Source of the DNA: Nonomuraea sp. NEAU-A123
Lineage (GTDB): Bacteria; Actinomycetota; Actinomycetes; Streptosporangiales; Streptosporangiaceae
DNA: 64,000 nt
Direction: 5' to 3'
Assembly (NCBI RefSeq): GCF_018603905.1
Contig: NZ_JAHFZZ010000007.1
Span: forward strand, 248,001 to 312,000
Shown here: piece after piece, positions 8,519 to 16,675 of the stretch
Layout: the number at the start of each line of letters is the position of its first letter
Position numbering within the stretch: the first letter of the stretch is position 1
Program-made: the position numbers and the translations under genes
Notes under the pieces: model-generated
Databases searched by the model: none
What the model saw: the letters and a program-made list of their open reading frames with translations, nothing else
Told to the model about the DNA's origin: nothing

Positions 8519-9328
8519 TCAGGCGGCCATGAGGCGGCGGGCGAGCCGGGCGGCCGGGCTGTAGCGGACCTGCGCCGGGACCAGCCCCAGCCCGGTGTGC
8601 AGCGCCTTCAGCGTGGCCGTCGCCCACAGGTCGCCGACCGGCGTCGCGGGCAGGCCGTACAGCCGCCTCGCCCAGCGCGGGAGCGTCGCGAACGCCAGCA
8701 GCGTCACCCCCGGCACGACCGGCTTGAGCGGGGTGAGCAGCAGCGGGAGCGGTGCGTTGAGCGACAGGCGCAGCGGGTGCGCCGCCTCGGGGACGAACCG
8801 CAGGCCGGGGCGCTCCCCCTCGATGTAGTCATGCAGTTCGCCCACCGTGCCGGGGACGGAGGCCGGGTCGAGGCCGACGACCTCGGCGGCCCGTCGCCAT
8901 TCCGCCACGAACGTGTCCGCCTCGGCGTCCGTCAGCTTCACACCGCCCCGGCGGGCCACCGACAGGTAGGAGTCGACCTCACCCGCGTGCACCCAGCGCA
9001 GCGCGGCCGGGTCGTCCAGGCGGAAGCGCTCGCCCGTGTCGGGATCACACGCGGTCAACGTGGCGTGGATCTTGCGGACCCGGCGGCCGGCCCGTTCGAC
9101 CTCTTCGCGCGTGCCATACGTGCGAACGCGGACGAATTCCGTCGTCCGCACGAAACGCGACCACGCCTCATGGGGATCCATGAGCGAGGAGTTCTGCAGT
9201 ACGCCGCGCATCGCCCTGGGGTGCAACCCCTGCATCAGCAGCGCACGGAACCCGCCTATCAGCAGGATCGGCTCGCCCATGACCCGCCAGGTCACCGAGC
9301 GGGGCCCGAAGAGCCCATGGTCCACCAT
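8519..9328 (-). CDS. MpaB-type oxygenase family protein (DUF2236)
   Basis: A 269-residue protein of the DUF2236 / MpaB-rubber oxygenase family, haem-binding oxygenases with varied substrates. Typical features are the N-terminal LLIGGFRALLMQGLHPRAM stretch, HATLTACDPDTG, and the mid-protein LRWVHAGEVDSYL helix with a conserved histidine. No signal peptide is visible. It is transcribed away from the peptide importer at 9596 and stands alone upstream of the rib leader. The natural substrate cannot be inferred. Confidence 0.85.
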   Translation of the reverse strand: MVDHGLFGPRSVTWRVMGEPILLIGGFRALLMQGLHPRAMRGVLQNSSLMDPHEAWSRFVRTTEFVRVRTYGTREEVERAGRRVRKIHATLTACDPDTGERFRLDDPAALRWVHAGEVDSYLSVARRGGVKLTDAEADTFVAEWRRAAEVVGLDPASVPGTVGELHDYIEGERPGLRFVPEAAHPLRLSLNAPLPLLLTPLKPVVPGVTLLAFATLPRWARRLYGLPATPVGDLWATATLKALHTGLGLVPAQVRYSPAARLARRLMAA

Positions 9329-9595
9329 AAGTGGACAGTTACCCAGGTGAGCCCAACTTCATGTCACGACAGCATCTTGTTTGTGCCTTGATTCCGTGAT
9401 TAAGCAGGCTTTACCTATATAGATCATGACATCCCATATAGGAACGGGTCAACGGTATATATGGCACGACCGGGTCGACATTGCACAACGAAATAGTGAA
9501 GCCTCCGGAAAGCATTGCCCCCGGGTGATCTGACCTGCAAATGTGCCATATGGCCTGATACTTCCAGTTCTGGCATTGCTTGGGGGCCCTGTTAG
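9329..9595 (+). promoter_or_regulatory. divergent intergenic region with several palindromes
   Basis: This 267-base gap between the MpaB-like gene and the ABC importer is unusually AT-rich for the window. It contains CCTATAT/ATATAGG arms (9414-9442), a CGACC-G-GGTCG palindrome (about 9470-9480) and the perfect palindrome GCCATATGGC (9545-9554), 42 bases before the first importer gene. These are candidate operator sites; no regulator gene is adjacent. Confidence 0.5.
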
Positions 9596-10597
9596 ATGAC
9601 CACACCGACGTCCACCGCACCAGAGATCGACGCGACGTCCGTGACCGAAACACCGGAGGCCGTAGGCCGCTCGCCCGGCCAGCTCATGTGGCTGCGCTTC
9701 CGGCGGGACCGTACCGGGGTCATCTCGGCCGTGATCGTGATCTTGTTCTTCCTGGTCGCCATCCTCGCACCTGTCATCTCCGCGGTGTACGGCAAGGACC
9801 CGTACACCCTGTACGGCCAGGACAGGCCCGGACTGCTCAACGACTTCGGGTACGCGCTGGCGCCCAACGGCGGGATCAGCTCGGAGTTCTGGTTCGGCAT
9901 CGAGCCCAACCTGGGCCGTGACGTGTTCATGCAGCTCGTCTACGGGATCAGGACCTCGCTGCTGATCGCGGTGGTGACGGCGGTCCTCACGACCATCATC
10001 GGCGTCGTGGTCGGCATCGTCGCCGGGTACGCCGGCGGCAAGACCGACTACTTCATCGGCCGGGTCATCGACCTGATGCTGTCGTTCCCGCAGATCCTGT
10101 TCATCATCGCGTTCACTCCGGTGGTCGACCAGTTCCTGGTGCCCTCCAACGAGGAGACTCCGGTGTGGCTGCGGGCGGTCACGCTGACCATCCTGCTCAC
10201 CGTCTTCGGCTGGGCCGGGCTGGCCAGGCTGCTGCGCGGCCAGGTGCTGTCGATGCGCGAGCGTGAGTTCGTGGAGGCGGCCAAGGTCACCGGCGCCTCC
10301 CCCGCCAGGATCGTGTTCAAGGAGCTGCTGCCCAACCTCTGGACCCCGATCCTCATCCAGTCGACGCTGCTGCTGCCCGCCCTGGTCACGGCCGAGGCGG
10401 CGCTGTCCTTCCTGGGGGTCGGGATGGGCGAGCAGGTCCCCGACTGGGGTCGGATGTTCCTGCGCGCCACGCAGGTGTACCAGAACGACATCACCTACCT
10501 CATCTTCCCCGGCGTCGCGCTGCTGATCTTCGTCATCGCCTTCAACTTGCTCGGTGACTCGGTCCGCGACGCCTTCGACCCCAAGATCAAACGCTAG
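9596..10597 (+). CDS. peptide/nickel-type ABC transporter permease (DppC-like)
   Basis: A 333-residue inner-membrane permease of the DppC/OppC group with six predicted helices, an extended extracytoplasmic loop after the first helix, and the EAA loop EAAKVTGASPARIVFKELLPN that docks to the ATPase. It is the first gene of a five-gene importer. The ATG has only a weak ribosome-binding site. Position before the binding-protein gene is unusual, since most dpp operons start with the binding protein. Confidence 0.92.
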   Translation: MTTPTSTAPEIDATSVTETPEAVGRSPGQLMWLRFRRDRTGVISAVIVILFFLVAILAPVISAVYGKDPYTLYGQDRPGLLNDFGYALAPNGGISSEFWFGIEPNLGRDVFMQLVYGIRTSLLIAVVTAVLTTIIGVVVGIVAGYAGGKTDYFIGRVIDLMLSFPQILFIIAFTPVVDQFLVPSNEETPVWLRAVTLTILLTVFGWAGLARLLRGQVLSMREREFVEAAKVTGASPARIVFKELLPNLWTPILIQSTLLLPALVTAEAALSFLGVGMGEQVPDWGRMFLRATQVYQNDITYLIFPGVALLIFVIAFNLLGDSVRDAFDPKIKR

Positions 10598-10606
10598 AGG
10601 AGAGAA

Positions 10607-12394
10607 ATGAATCACCGCAAACGGTCGGCTCTCGCGGTTGTCGCGGCGGCCTCGCTGGCGTTGGTCGGCGCCTGCGCGCCGGGAAACGCGGGCGCCCCGT
10701 CGAGTGCCCCCGCCAGCGCGGGCGCCTCGTCGGCGCCGGCGGCGGAGGCATACAAGCCCCCGACGATCACCCTGGGCACCGCGGAGGACTCCAAGGGCCC
10801 CGCCATCCCGCCGGAGGGCGTGGTCAAGGGCGGCACCGTCACCATGATCGACCGGGATGACTTCGCCCACTTCGACCCGGCCCAGATCTATGTGAACACC
10901 GACGCGAACTTCGGCCTGCTCATCAGCCGCGGCCTGACCGGTTACAAGCGGGTCGCCAAGGGCGACTACAAGCTGGTGGGCGACCTGGCCACAGACGCGG
11001 GCACGGTCTCCGACGGCGGCAAGACCTGGACGTTCACCCTGAAGGACGGGGTGAAGTGGCAGGACGGCAGCCCGATCACCTCCGCCGACGTGAAGTGGTC
11101 CGTCGAACGGATGTTCGCCCCCTTCGTCACGTTCGGGCCGAACTACATCCAGACGTGGCTCACCTCCGAGAACTACAAGAAGGACTACCCCGGCCCGTAC
11201 GGCGGCAAGGAACTTGACAACATCGAGACTCCGGACGCCAAGTCCATCGTCTTCAAGTTCAACTCACCGCACGCCGACGCCAACTACGCCTTCGCCATGG
11301 CCGGCTACAACATCGTGCCCAAGGCCAAGGACACCAAGGAGAAGTACGACAAGGAGCCCGTCTCCTCCGGCCCGTACATCATCAAGTCGCACGTCGTCGA
11401 CAAGTCGCTCGAGCTGGCCCGCAACCCCAACTGGGACGCCGCCACCGACCCGATCCGCGGCGCGTACCCGGACGTGTGGAAGATGGAGTTCGGCCAGGAG
11501 GCCACCCAGGTGACCGACCGCCTGGTGGCCGACTCGGGACCCGACCAGACGGCGTTCACGTTCTACTCCAACACCCCGGCGGAGCGGCTGCAGCAGGTGC
11601 TGGGCGACGCGAGCCTGGCCGACCGCCGGATGATCAGCCCTTCGCCGTATGGCAACTACTACTACTTCAACCTCGACCGGGTGAAGGACCAGAAGATCCG
11701 CCAGGCGATCAACTACGCCTGGCCGGCCAAGCAGATCCAGCAGGCCCTGGGCGGCCCGCAGGCCGTGGCGCTGCCGACGACGATCCTCAACGAGAACACC
11801 ACGGTCGGCTACAAGCCGTACGACCTGTTCGGGAAGCTGGCCAAGCCCGAGGGCGACATCGAGAAGGCCAAGCAGCTGCTGGCCGAGTCGAGCAACCCCC
11901 ACCCGACCATCGTCTACGCCTACAACAACCTCCCCACCCAGGAACCGGTCACCTTGGTGATCAAGAACGCCCTGGAGAAGGCCGGGATCAAGGTCGTTGC
12001 CAAGTCGCTGGACCGTAAGACGTACTACGACTCGATCAGCCAGACCAAGAACGAGTTCGACCTGTACTGGGGCGGCTGGGGCGCCGACTGGCCGTCCGGC
12101 TCCACCGTGATGCCGATCATCTTCGGCCCGGTCTCCGACGGCGGCCAGAACATGAGCCACCTCAACGACCCGACGGTCAAGGCCGAGATGAAGAAGATCG
12201 AGGAGAACCCCGACATCGACGCGGCCAACGCGGCGTGGATGAACCTCGACAAGCAGATCCAGGAGACGATCACCCCGATGGTCGTGGCCGAGAACCGGAT
12301 CGGCACCTTCCTGCACGGCTCCAAGGTGGGCGGCGCCGAGATCGATCCGCAGCAGTGGATCGTCTCGCCCAACACCATCTTCGTGAAGCAGTAG
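10607..12394 (+). CDS. ABC transporter substrate-binding lipoprotein, SBP_bac_5 family
   Basis: A 595-residue extracellular solute-binding protein of family 5 (oligopeptides, nickel, some sugars). The N-terminus has a lipoprotein signal with lipobox LVGAC (Cys about residue 23), then an A/S/P-rich linker. The body has family features such as WTFTLKDGVKWQDGSPITSADVKWS and the lobe-closing DLYWGGWGADW. A good GAGGAG site precedes the ATG by six bases. A strong hairpin follows it, which should give more binding protein than downstream permease. Ligand unknown. Confidence 0.93.
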   Translation: MNHRKRSALAVVAAASLALVGACAPGNAGAPSSAPASAGASSAPAAEAYKPPTITLGTAEDSKGPAIPPEGVVKGGTVTMIDRDDFAHFDPAQIYVNTDANFGLLISRGLTGYKRVAKGDYKLVGDLATDAGTVSDGGKTWTFTLKDGVKWQDGSPITSADVKWSVERMFAPFVTFGPNYIQTWLTSENYKKDYPGPYGGKELDNIETPDAKSIVFKFNSPHADANYAFAMAGYNIVPKAKDTKEKYDKEPVSSGPYIIKSHVVDKSLELARNPNWDAATDPIRGAYPDVWKMEFGQEATQVTDRLVADSGPDQTAFTFYSNTPAERLQQVLGDASLADRRMISPSPYGNYYYFNLDRVKDQKIRQAINYAWPAKQIQQALGGPQAVALPTTILNENTTVGYKPYDLFGKLAKPEGDIEKAKQLLAESSNPHPTIVYAYNNLPTQEPVTLVIKNALEKAGIKVVAKSLDRKTYYDSISQTKNEFDLYWGGWGADWPSGSTVMPIIFGPVSDGGQNMSHLNDPTVKAEMKKIEENPDIDAANAAWMNLDKQIQETITPMVVAENRIGTFLHGSKVGGAEIDPQQWIVSPNTIFVKQ

Positions 12395-12401
12395 CACCCC
12401 T

Positions 12402-12430
12402 GCTCCGGGCGCCGCCACGGCGCCCGGAGC
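12402..12430 (+). terminator. intra-operon hairpin terminator/attenuator
   Basis: GCTCCGGGCGCCG and CGGCGCCCGGAGC form a perfect 13-bp stem around the loop CCA, followed by ACCCTTTT. It lies between the binding-protein gene and dppB, where a partial terminator or 3'-end stabiliser is expected. Confidence 0.75.
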
Positions 12431-12447
12431 ACCCTTTTGGAGATCTC

Positions 12448-13428
12448 GTGCTTCGATTCCTGACCCGTCGCGTCATCGGCGCCGCGGTCATCCTCGTGAT
12501 CATCTCGGGGGTGACCTTCTTCCTGTTCTTCGTGATCCCCGCCGATCCGGCGCGGCTCGCGTGCGGCAAGGTCTGCCCGCCAGAGACCCTGGCGCAGGCC
12601 AGGCACAACCTGGGCCTCGACCATCCGGTCGCGGTGCAGTTCGTGTCGTGGCTCGGGGGGATCTTCGTCGGCCGGGACTACCCGGGCCTCGGCAACTGTC
12701 CCGCGCCCTGCCTCGGCTACTCCTTCGTCAACCGGGCCCCGGTCTTCGAGACCATCATCGACCGGCTGCCCGTCACCATCGCGCTGACGATCGGCGCTTC
12801 GGTCATCTTCCTGACGTTCGGGGTGGCCACCGGCATCATCGCCGCGCTGCGCCAGGGCAAGGCGCTCGACAAGATCGCCAGCATCTCGTCGCTGGTCGGC
12901 GCGTCGATGCAGATCTACTTCGTCGGCACGCTGGCCATGTACTTCTTCGTCTATCAGGCGCACATCTTCCCGCAGCCCAAGTACATCCCGATCACCGAGG
13001 ATCCGGTCGGCTGGTTCAACGGGCTGCTGCTGCCCTGGATCGTGCTGGCGATCATCTTCACCGCCAACTACACCAGGATGACCCGCTCCACGATGGTGGA
13101 GAACCTCAGCGAGGACTACGTCCGGACCGCCAGGGCCAAGGGCATGTCCGGCAGGAGCGTGGTGATGCGCTTCGCGCTGCGCGGCACGCTGACCCCGATC
13201 ATCACCATCTTCGGCGTGGACCTGGGCCAGCTCATCGGCGGCGCGATCATCACCGAGACCACGTTCGGGCTGCAGGGGATCGGCCGCCTGTCGGTCCGCG
13301 CGGTCGACTACTCCGACCTGCCCACCCTGATGGCCACCGTCCTGGTCGCGGCGGGCGCGATCGTGGGGATGAACATCGTCGTCGACGCCCTGTACGCCGT
13401 CATCGATCCCCGCGTGAGGCTGAGCTGA
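12448..13428 (+). CDS. peptide/nickel-type ABC transporter permease (DppB-like)
   Basis: A 326-residue DppB-type permease. The open frame extends 71 codons upstream, but the GTG at 12448 gives the family start MLRFLTRRVIGAA and lies after the terminator hairpin. Six helices and the EAA-like loop RTARAKGMSGRSVVMRFALR are present. The first extracytoplasmic loop has two cysteine pairs, CGKVC and CPAPC, probably disulfides. Its TGA overlaps the ATG of the ATPase gene by one base. Confidence 0.92.
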   Translation: MLRFLTRRVIGAAVILVIISGVTFFLFFVIPADPARLACGKVCPPETLAQARHNLGLDHPVAVQFVSWLGGIFVGRDYPGLGNCPAPCLGYSFVNRAPVFETIIDRLPVTIALTIGASVIFLTFGVATGIIAALRQGKALDKIASISSLVGASMQIYFVGTLAMYFFVYQAHIFPQPKYIPITEDPVGWFNGLLLPWIVLAIIFTANYTRMTRSTMVENLSEDYVRTARAKGMSGRSVVMRFALRGTLTPIITIFGVDLGQLIGGAIITETTFGLQGIGRLSVRAVDYSDLPTLMATVLVAAGAIVGMNIVVDALYAVIDPRVRLS

Positions 13429-14441
13429 TGTTTCTTGAGGTCAACGAGCTCACCGTCGACTTCCACACCGAGGACGGCGTGGTCCACGCGGTCGACCGGC
13501 TCTCGTTCCAGGTGGAGCGCGGGACCACGCTCGGCATCGTGGGAGAGTCGGGCTCGGGCAAGTCGGTGACGAACCTGGCCGTGCTCGGCCTGCACAACCC
13601 GGAGACGGCGAAGATCTCCGGCAGCATCGCCTTCGACGGCCAGGAACTGATCGGCGCGTCCAGGTCCTCGATGGAGAAGCTGCGCGGCGACCGAATCGCG
13701 ATGATCTTCCAGGACCCGCTGACGTCGCTGTCGCCGTTCCACACGATCGGCGCGCAGATCGCCGAGGTGTACCGCAAGCACAAGGGCGTCTCGCGGTCGT
13801 CCGCGCGGGACCGGGCGATCGAGATGCTGGACCGGGTCGGCATCCCGCAGCCCAAGCTCCGCGTCGACGACTATCCGCACCAGTTCTCGGGGGGCATGCG
13901 CCAGCGCGCGATGATCGCCATGGCGCTGGTCTGCGACCCCGGACTGCTCATCGCCGACGAGCCGACCACCGCGCTCGATGTCACCGTACAGGCACAGATC
14001 CTCGACCTGCTGAGCGAGCTGCAGGAGCAGTCGGGCACGGCGATCGTCCTGATCACCCACGACCTGGGCGTGGTGGCCAACACCGCGCACAACGTGCTGG
14101 TCATGTACGCGGGGCGGGCCGTGGAACGGGGCACGACGCACGAGGTGCTGCGTGAGCCGCGCCATCCGTACACGTGGGGCCTGCTGGGCTCCATGCCCAG
14201 CCTGCGGCGCCCGGTGGACCTGCCGCTGGCGCCGGTGCGCGGCACCCCGCCCAGCCTGATCCACCTGCCGTCCGGCTGCCCGTTCCACCCGCGCTGCGAC
14301 TACCTGAAGCTGCTGGGCAAGGAGGTGTGCGCCGGTGACCGGCCCGAGCTGTCGCCGGAACACGGCCACGGCGACGCCTGCTACCTGACGCTCAAGCAGA
14401 AGGCGGAGCTACGCGAACGACCTGTTGAGGAGACGAAGTGA
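13428..14441 (+). CDS. ABC transporter ATP-binding protein (DppD-like)
   Basis: A 337-residue ATPase. Walker A is GESGSGKS (about residue 38), the signature is FSGGMRQR, Walker B is LLIADEPTT, and the H-loop is LITHD. The C-terminal oligopeptide-importer extension has the cysteine pattern GCPFHPRCDY...C...C, which in some homologues holds a 4Fe-4S cluster. The open frame begins far upstream, but the ATG at 13428 overlaps the dppB stop and gives the family N-terminus MFLEVNELTVDFHTEDG. Confidence 0.94.
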   Translation: MFLEVNELTVDFHTEDGVVHAVDRLSFQVERGTTLGIVGESGSGKSVTNLAVLGLHNPETAKISGSIAFDGQELIGASRSSMEKLRGDRIAMIFQDPLTSLSPFHTIGAQIAEVYRKHKGVSRSSARDRAIEMLDRVGIPQPKLRVDDYPHQFSGGMRQRAMIAMALVCDPGLLIADEPTTALDVTVQAQILDLLSELQEQSGTAIVLITHDLGVVANTAHNVLVMYAGRAVERGTTHEVLREPRHPYTWGLLGSMPSLRRPVDLPLAPVRGTPPSLIHLPSGCPFHPRCDYLKLLGKEVCAGDRPELSPEHGHGDACYLTLKQKAELRERPVEETK

Positions 14442-15469
14442 CGGAGAAGCTGCTGGAGCTGTCCGGGGTGGTCAAGCACTTCCCCGTCAGAGGCGGCTTC
14501 CTGGTCAAGCACCAGGTCGGCGTGGTGCACGCGGTGGACGGCATCGACCTGACCGTACACGCGGGCGAAACGCTCGGCCTGGTCGGCGAATCGGGCTGCG
14601 GCAAGTCGACGACCGGCCGGCTGGCGGCCCGCCTGCTGGAGCCGACCGGCGGCAGCATCACCTACGACGGCCACGACATCACCCACGCGGGCCGCCGCGA
14701 GCTCAAGCCGATCAGGCCCGAGATCCAGATGGTCTTCCAGGACCCGTACTCGTCGCTGAACCCCCGGCACACCGTCGGCTCGATCATCCGCGGCCCGATG
14801 GACATCAACGGCATCAACCCGGCCGGCGGCCGGGAGGCCCGGGCCAGGGAGCTGCTGGAGATCGTCGGCCTGAACCCTGAGCACTACAACCGCTTCCCGC
14901 ACGAGTTCTCCGGCGGCCAGCGGCAGCGCATCGGCGTGGCCCGCGCGCTGGCCCTGGAGCCGCGGCTGATCGTCGCCGACGAGCCGGTGTCCGCGCTGGA
15001 CGTCTCGATCCAGGCTCAGGTGATCAACCTGCTGCAGCAGTTGCAGCGGGACATGGGGATCGCGTTCCTGTTCATCGCGCACGACCTGGCGGTGGTCAGG
15101 CACTTCTCGCAGCGGGTCGCGGTCATGTACCTGGGGAAGATCGTCGAGATCGCGGACCGGGACTCGCTGTACGAGCGGCCGCGCCATCCGTACACGCACG
15201 CGCTGCTGTCGGCGGTGCCGGAAGCGGAGGTGGAGGGGCCCGCGCGGCAGCGCATCCGGCTGGCGGGGGACGTCCCGTCGCCGCTCAACCCGCCGTCGGG
15301 GTGCCGCTTCCGTACGAGGTGCTGGAAGGCGCAGGAGAAGTGCGCGGTGGAGGAGCCGCCGCTGACGCGGCTGTCCGGCAACCACGAGGGCCACCTGACC
15401 GCCTGCCACTTCCCCGAGGCCCCAACCACTCAAGGCGAAGACGTAGTGCTGGACCCGGCGCTGGCGTGA
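14438..15469 (+). CDS. ABC transporter ATP-binding protein (DppF-like)
   Basis: The second ATPase of the importer, 343 residues, starting at a GTG that overlaps the previous stop (GTGA). Walker A GESGCGKS, signature FSGGQRQR, Walker B LIVADEPVSALD and H-loop FIAHDL are all intact. The C-terminal extension again has the cysteine-containing GCRFRTRCWKAQEKC motif typical of oligopeptide importers. It is the last gene of the operon and is followed by a hairpin array. Confidence 0.94.
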   Translation: MTEKLLELSGVVKHFPVRGGFLVKHQVGVVHAVDGIDLTVHAGETLGLVGESGCGKSTTGRLAARLLEPTGGSITYDGHDITHAGRRELKPIRPEIQMVFQDPYSSLNPRHTVGSIIRGPMDINGINPAGGREARARELLEIVGLNPEHYNRFPHEFSGGQRQRIGVARALALEPRLIVADEPVSALDVSIQAQVINLLQQLQRDMGIAFLFIAHDLAVVRHFSQRVAVMYLGKIVEIADRDSLYERPRHPYTHALLSAVPEAEVEGPARQRIRLAGDVPSPLNPPSGCRFRTRCWKAQEKCAVEEPPLTRLSGNHEGHLTACHFPEAPTTQGEDVVLDPALA

Positions 15470-15471
15470 CC

Positions 15472-15690
15472 GCGGGCCGTGCGTCGTATTTTTCACCAGC
15501 GTTTTCTCGTAACGGCCCGCCGCACTCTCACGGCGGGCCGTACGTCTTGTCTTTCACCAGCGTTTCTCGTTCCGGCCCGCCTTACTCCCGCTGCGGGCCG
15601 TACATCTCTCACCAGCGTTCCTCGCACCGGCCCGCCGCACTCCTGCTGCGGGCCGTACGTCTTTCACAAGCTTTTTCTCTTGTACGGCAA
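15472..15690. repeat. tandem hairpin array (56-61 bp units) between convergent genes
   Basis: The 302-base gap between dppF and rpe holds no gene. It contains copies of a unit that begins GCGGGCCGT (at 15472, 15533, 15593 and 15649), continues TTTCACCAGCGTT and ends in a CGGCCCGC arm. Adjacent units pair to form three stem-loops; the first is a perfect 10-bp stem (CGGCCCGCCG/CGGCGGGCCG). The last copy decays after CTTTCACAAGC. Serial bidirectional termination is the likely role. Confidence 0.85.
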
Positions 15691-15771
15691 GCATGGGCAA
15701 CCCGCCACCCACCGACCGGGGCTGAGGGCCTCCAGGAAGACGGCCTCTGACCGGATGGTGGCCGGGCGCCG

Positions 15772-16440
15772 CTACGACCCGCCGGCAGCCCGTTCGGCCT
15801 GGGACCGGAGGGCCTCGACCGCTGCCGCCGGGTCGGAGGCGCCATAGACGGCGCTGCCCGCCACGAAGACGTCCGCGCCCGCCACCACGCAGCGTTCGAT
15901 GGTGTCCGCGTCCACACCGCCGTCCACCTGGAGCCAGATCTGGCCACCGTGCCGCTCGATCAGGGCACGCGCCCGGCGGATCTTGGGCAGCACCATGTCG
16001 AGGAACTTCTGCCCCCCGAAGCCCGGCTCGACCGTCATCAGGAGCAGCATGTCGATCTCACCCAGCAGGCCCTCGTAGGGCTCGATCGCCGTCGCCGGAT
16101 TGAGCGCAAGACCCGCCCTGGCGCCCAGCGAACGGATCTCGCGCAGCGTCCGCACCGGGGACTTCGCCGCCTCCGCGTGGATCGTGACGCTACCCGCGCC
16201 CGCCTCGGCATAGGGCGGGGCCCAGCGGTCGGGATCCTCGATCATGAGGTGGCAGTCGAGCGGCGTCGAGGTCGCCTTGCGCAGCGACTCGACCACGGGC
16301 AGCCCGAGGGTCAGGTTGGGCACGAAGTGGTTGTCCATGACATCCACGTGCAGCCAGTCGGCGTTGGGGACGGCTGCGGCTTCGTCGGCGAGCCTGGCGA
16401 AGTCGGCGGCGAGGATGCTGGGAGAGATCTGTAGGGCCAT
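15772..16440 (-). CDS. rpe: ribulose-phosphate 3-epimerase
   Basis: A 222-residue TIM-barrel epimerase that interconverts ribulose 5-phosphate and xylulose 5-phosphate in the pentose phosphate pathway. Metal and catalytic motifs are intact: SILAADF at residue 7, LHVDVMD, DCHLMI, VEPGFGGQKF and QVDGGV. It is the last gene of the priA-def-fmt-rsmB-rpe string typical of actinobacteria. It is separated from rsmB by a 192-base gap that contains duplicated pieces of the rsmB 3' end. Confidence 0.97.
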   Translation of the reverse strand: MALQISPSILAADFARLADEAAAVPNADWLHVDVMDNHFVPNLTLGLPVVESLRKATSTPLDCHLMIEDPDRWAPPYAEAGAGSVTIHAEAAKSPVRTLREIRSLGARAGLALNPATAIEPYEGLLGEIDMLLLMTVEPGFGGQKFLDMVLPKIRRARALIERHGGQIWLQVDGGVDADTIERCVVAGADVFVAGSAVYGASDPAAAVEALRSQAERAAGGS

Positions 16441-16541
16441 GATGCTCCGAGTCTATTGAACGGCGCCCACCTGAGTCGCCCGCACCCCGATCCCGAGCCT
16501 GACGAACGCCGCAGCTCTCTCTGGCCTCTCTGATTGAGCCG

Positions 16542-16675
16542 CCTCAGAGCGGCGCTTGCGCAGAAGGACCAAGATCGGTTGAGGCACCTCAGAGGCCGCT
16601 TGCACAGAAGGGCCAGGACTGGTCGAGGTACCTCAGAGCGGACGTTTGCGCAGAAGAGCGAGGAACATCGCGTCG
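16542..16675. repeat. 44-45 bp tandem copies of the rsmB 3' end
   Basis: The motif CCTCAGAGCGG-N-GCGCAGAAG occurs at 16631 (the stop region of rsmB) and in diverged copies at 16587 and 16542, a spacing of 44 and 45 bases. Translated on the minus strand, each copy re-encodes a variant of the last residues of RsmB (LALLRKRPL). The array fills much of the rsmB-rpe gap. Confidence 0.8.
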
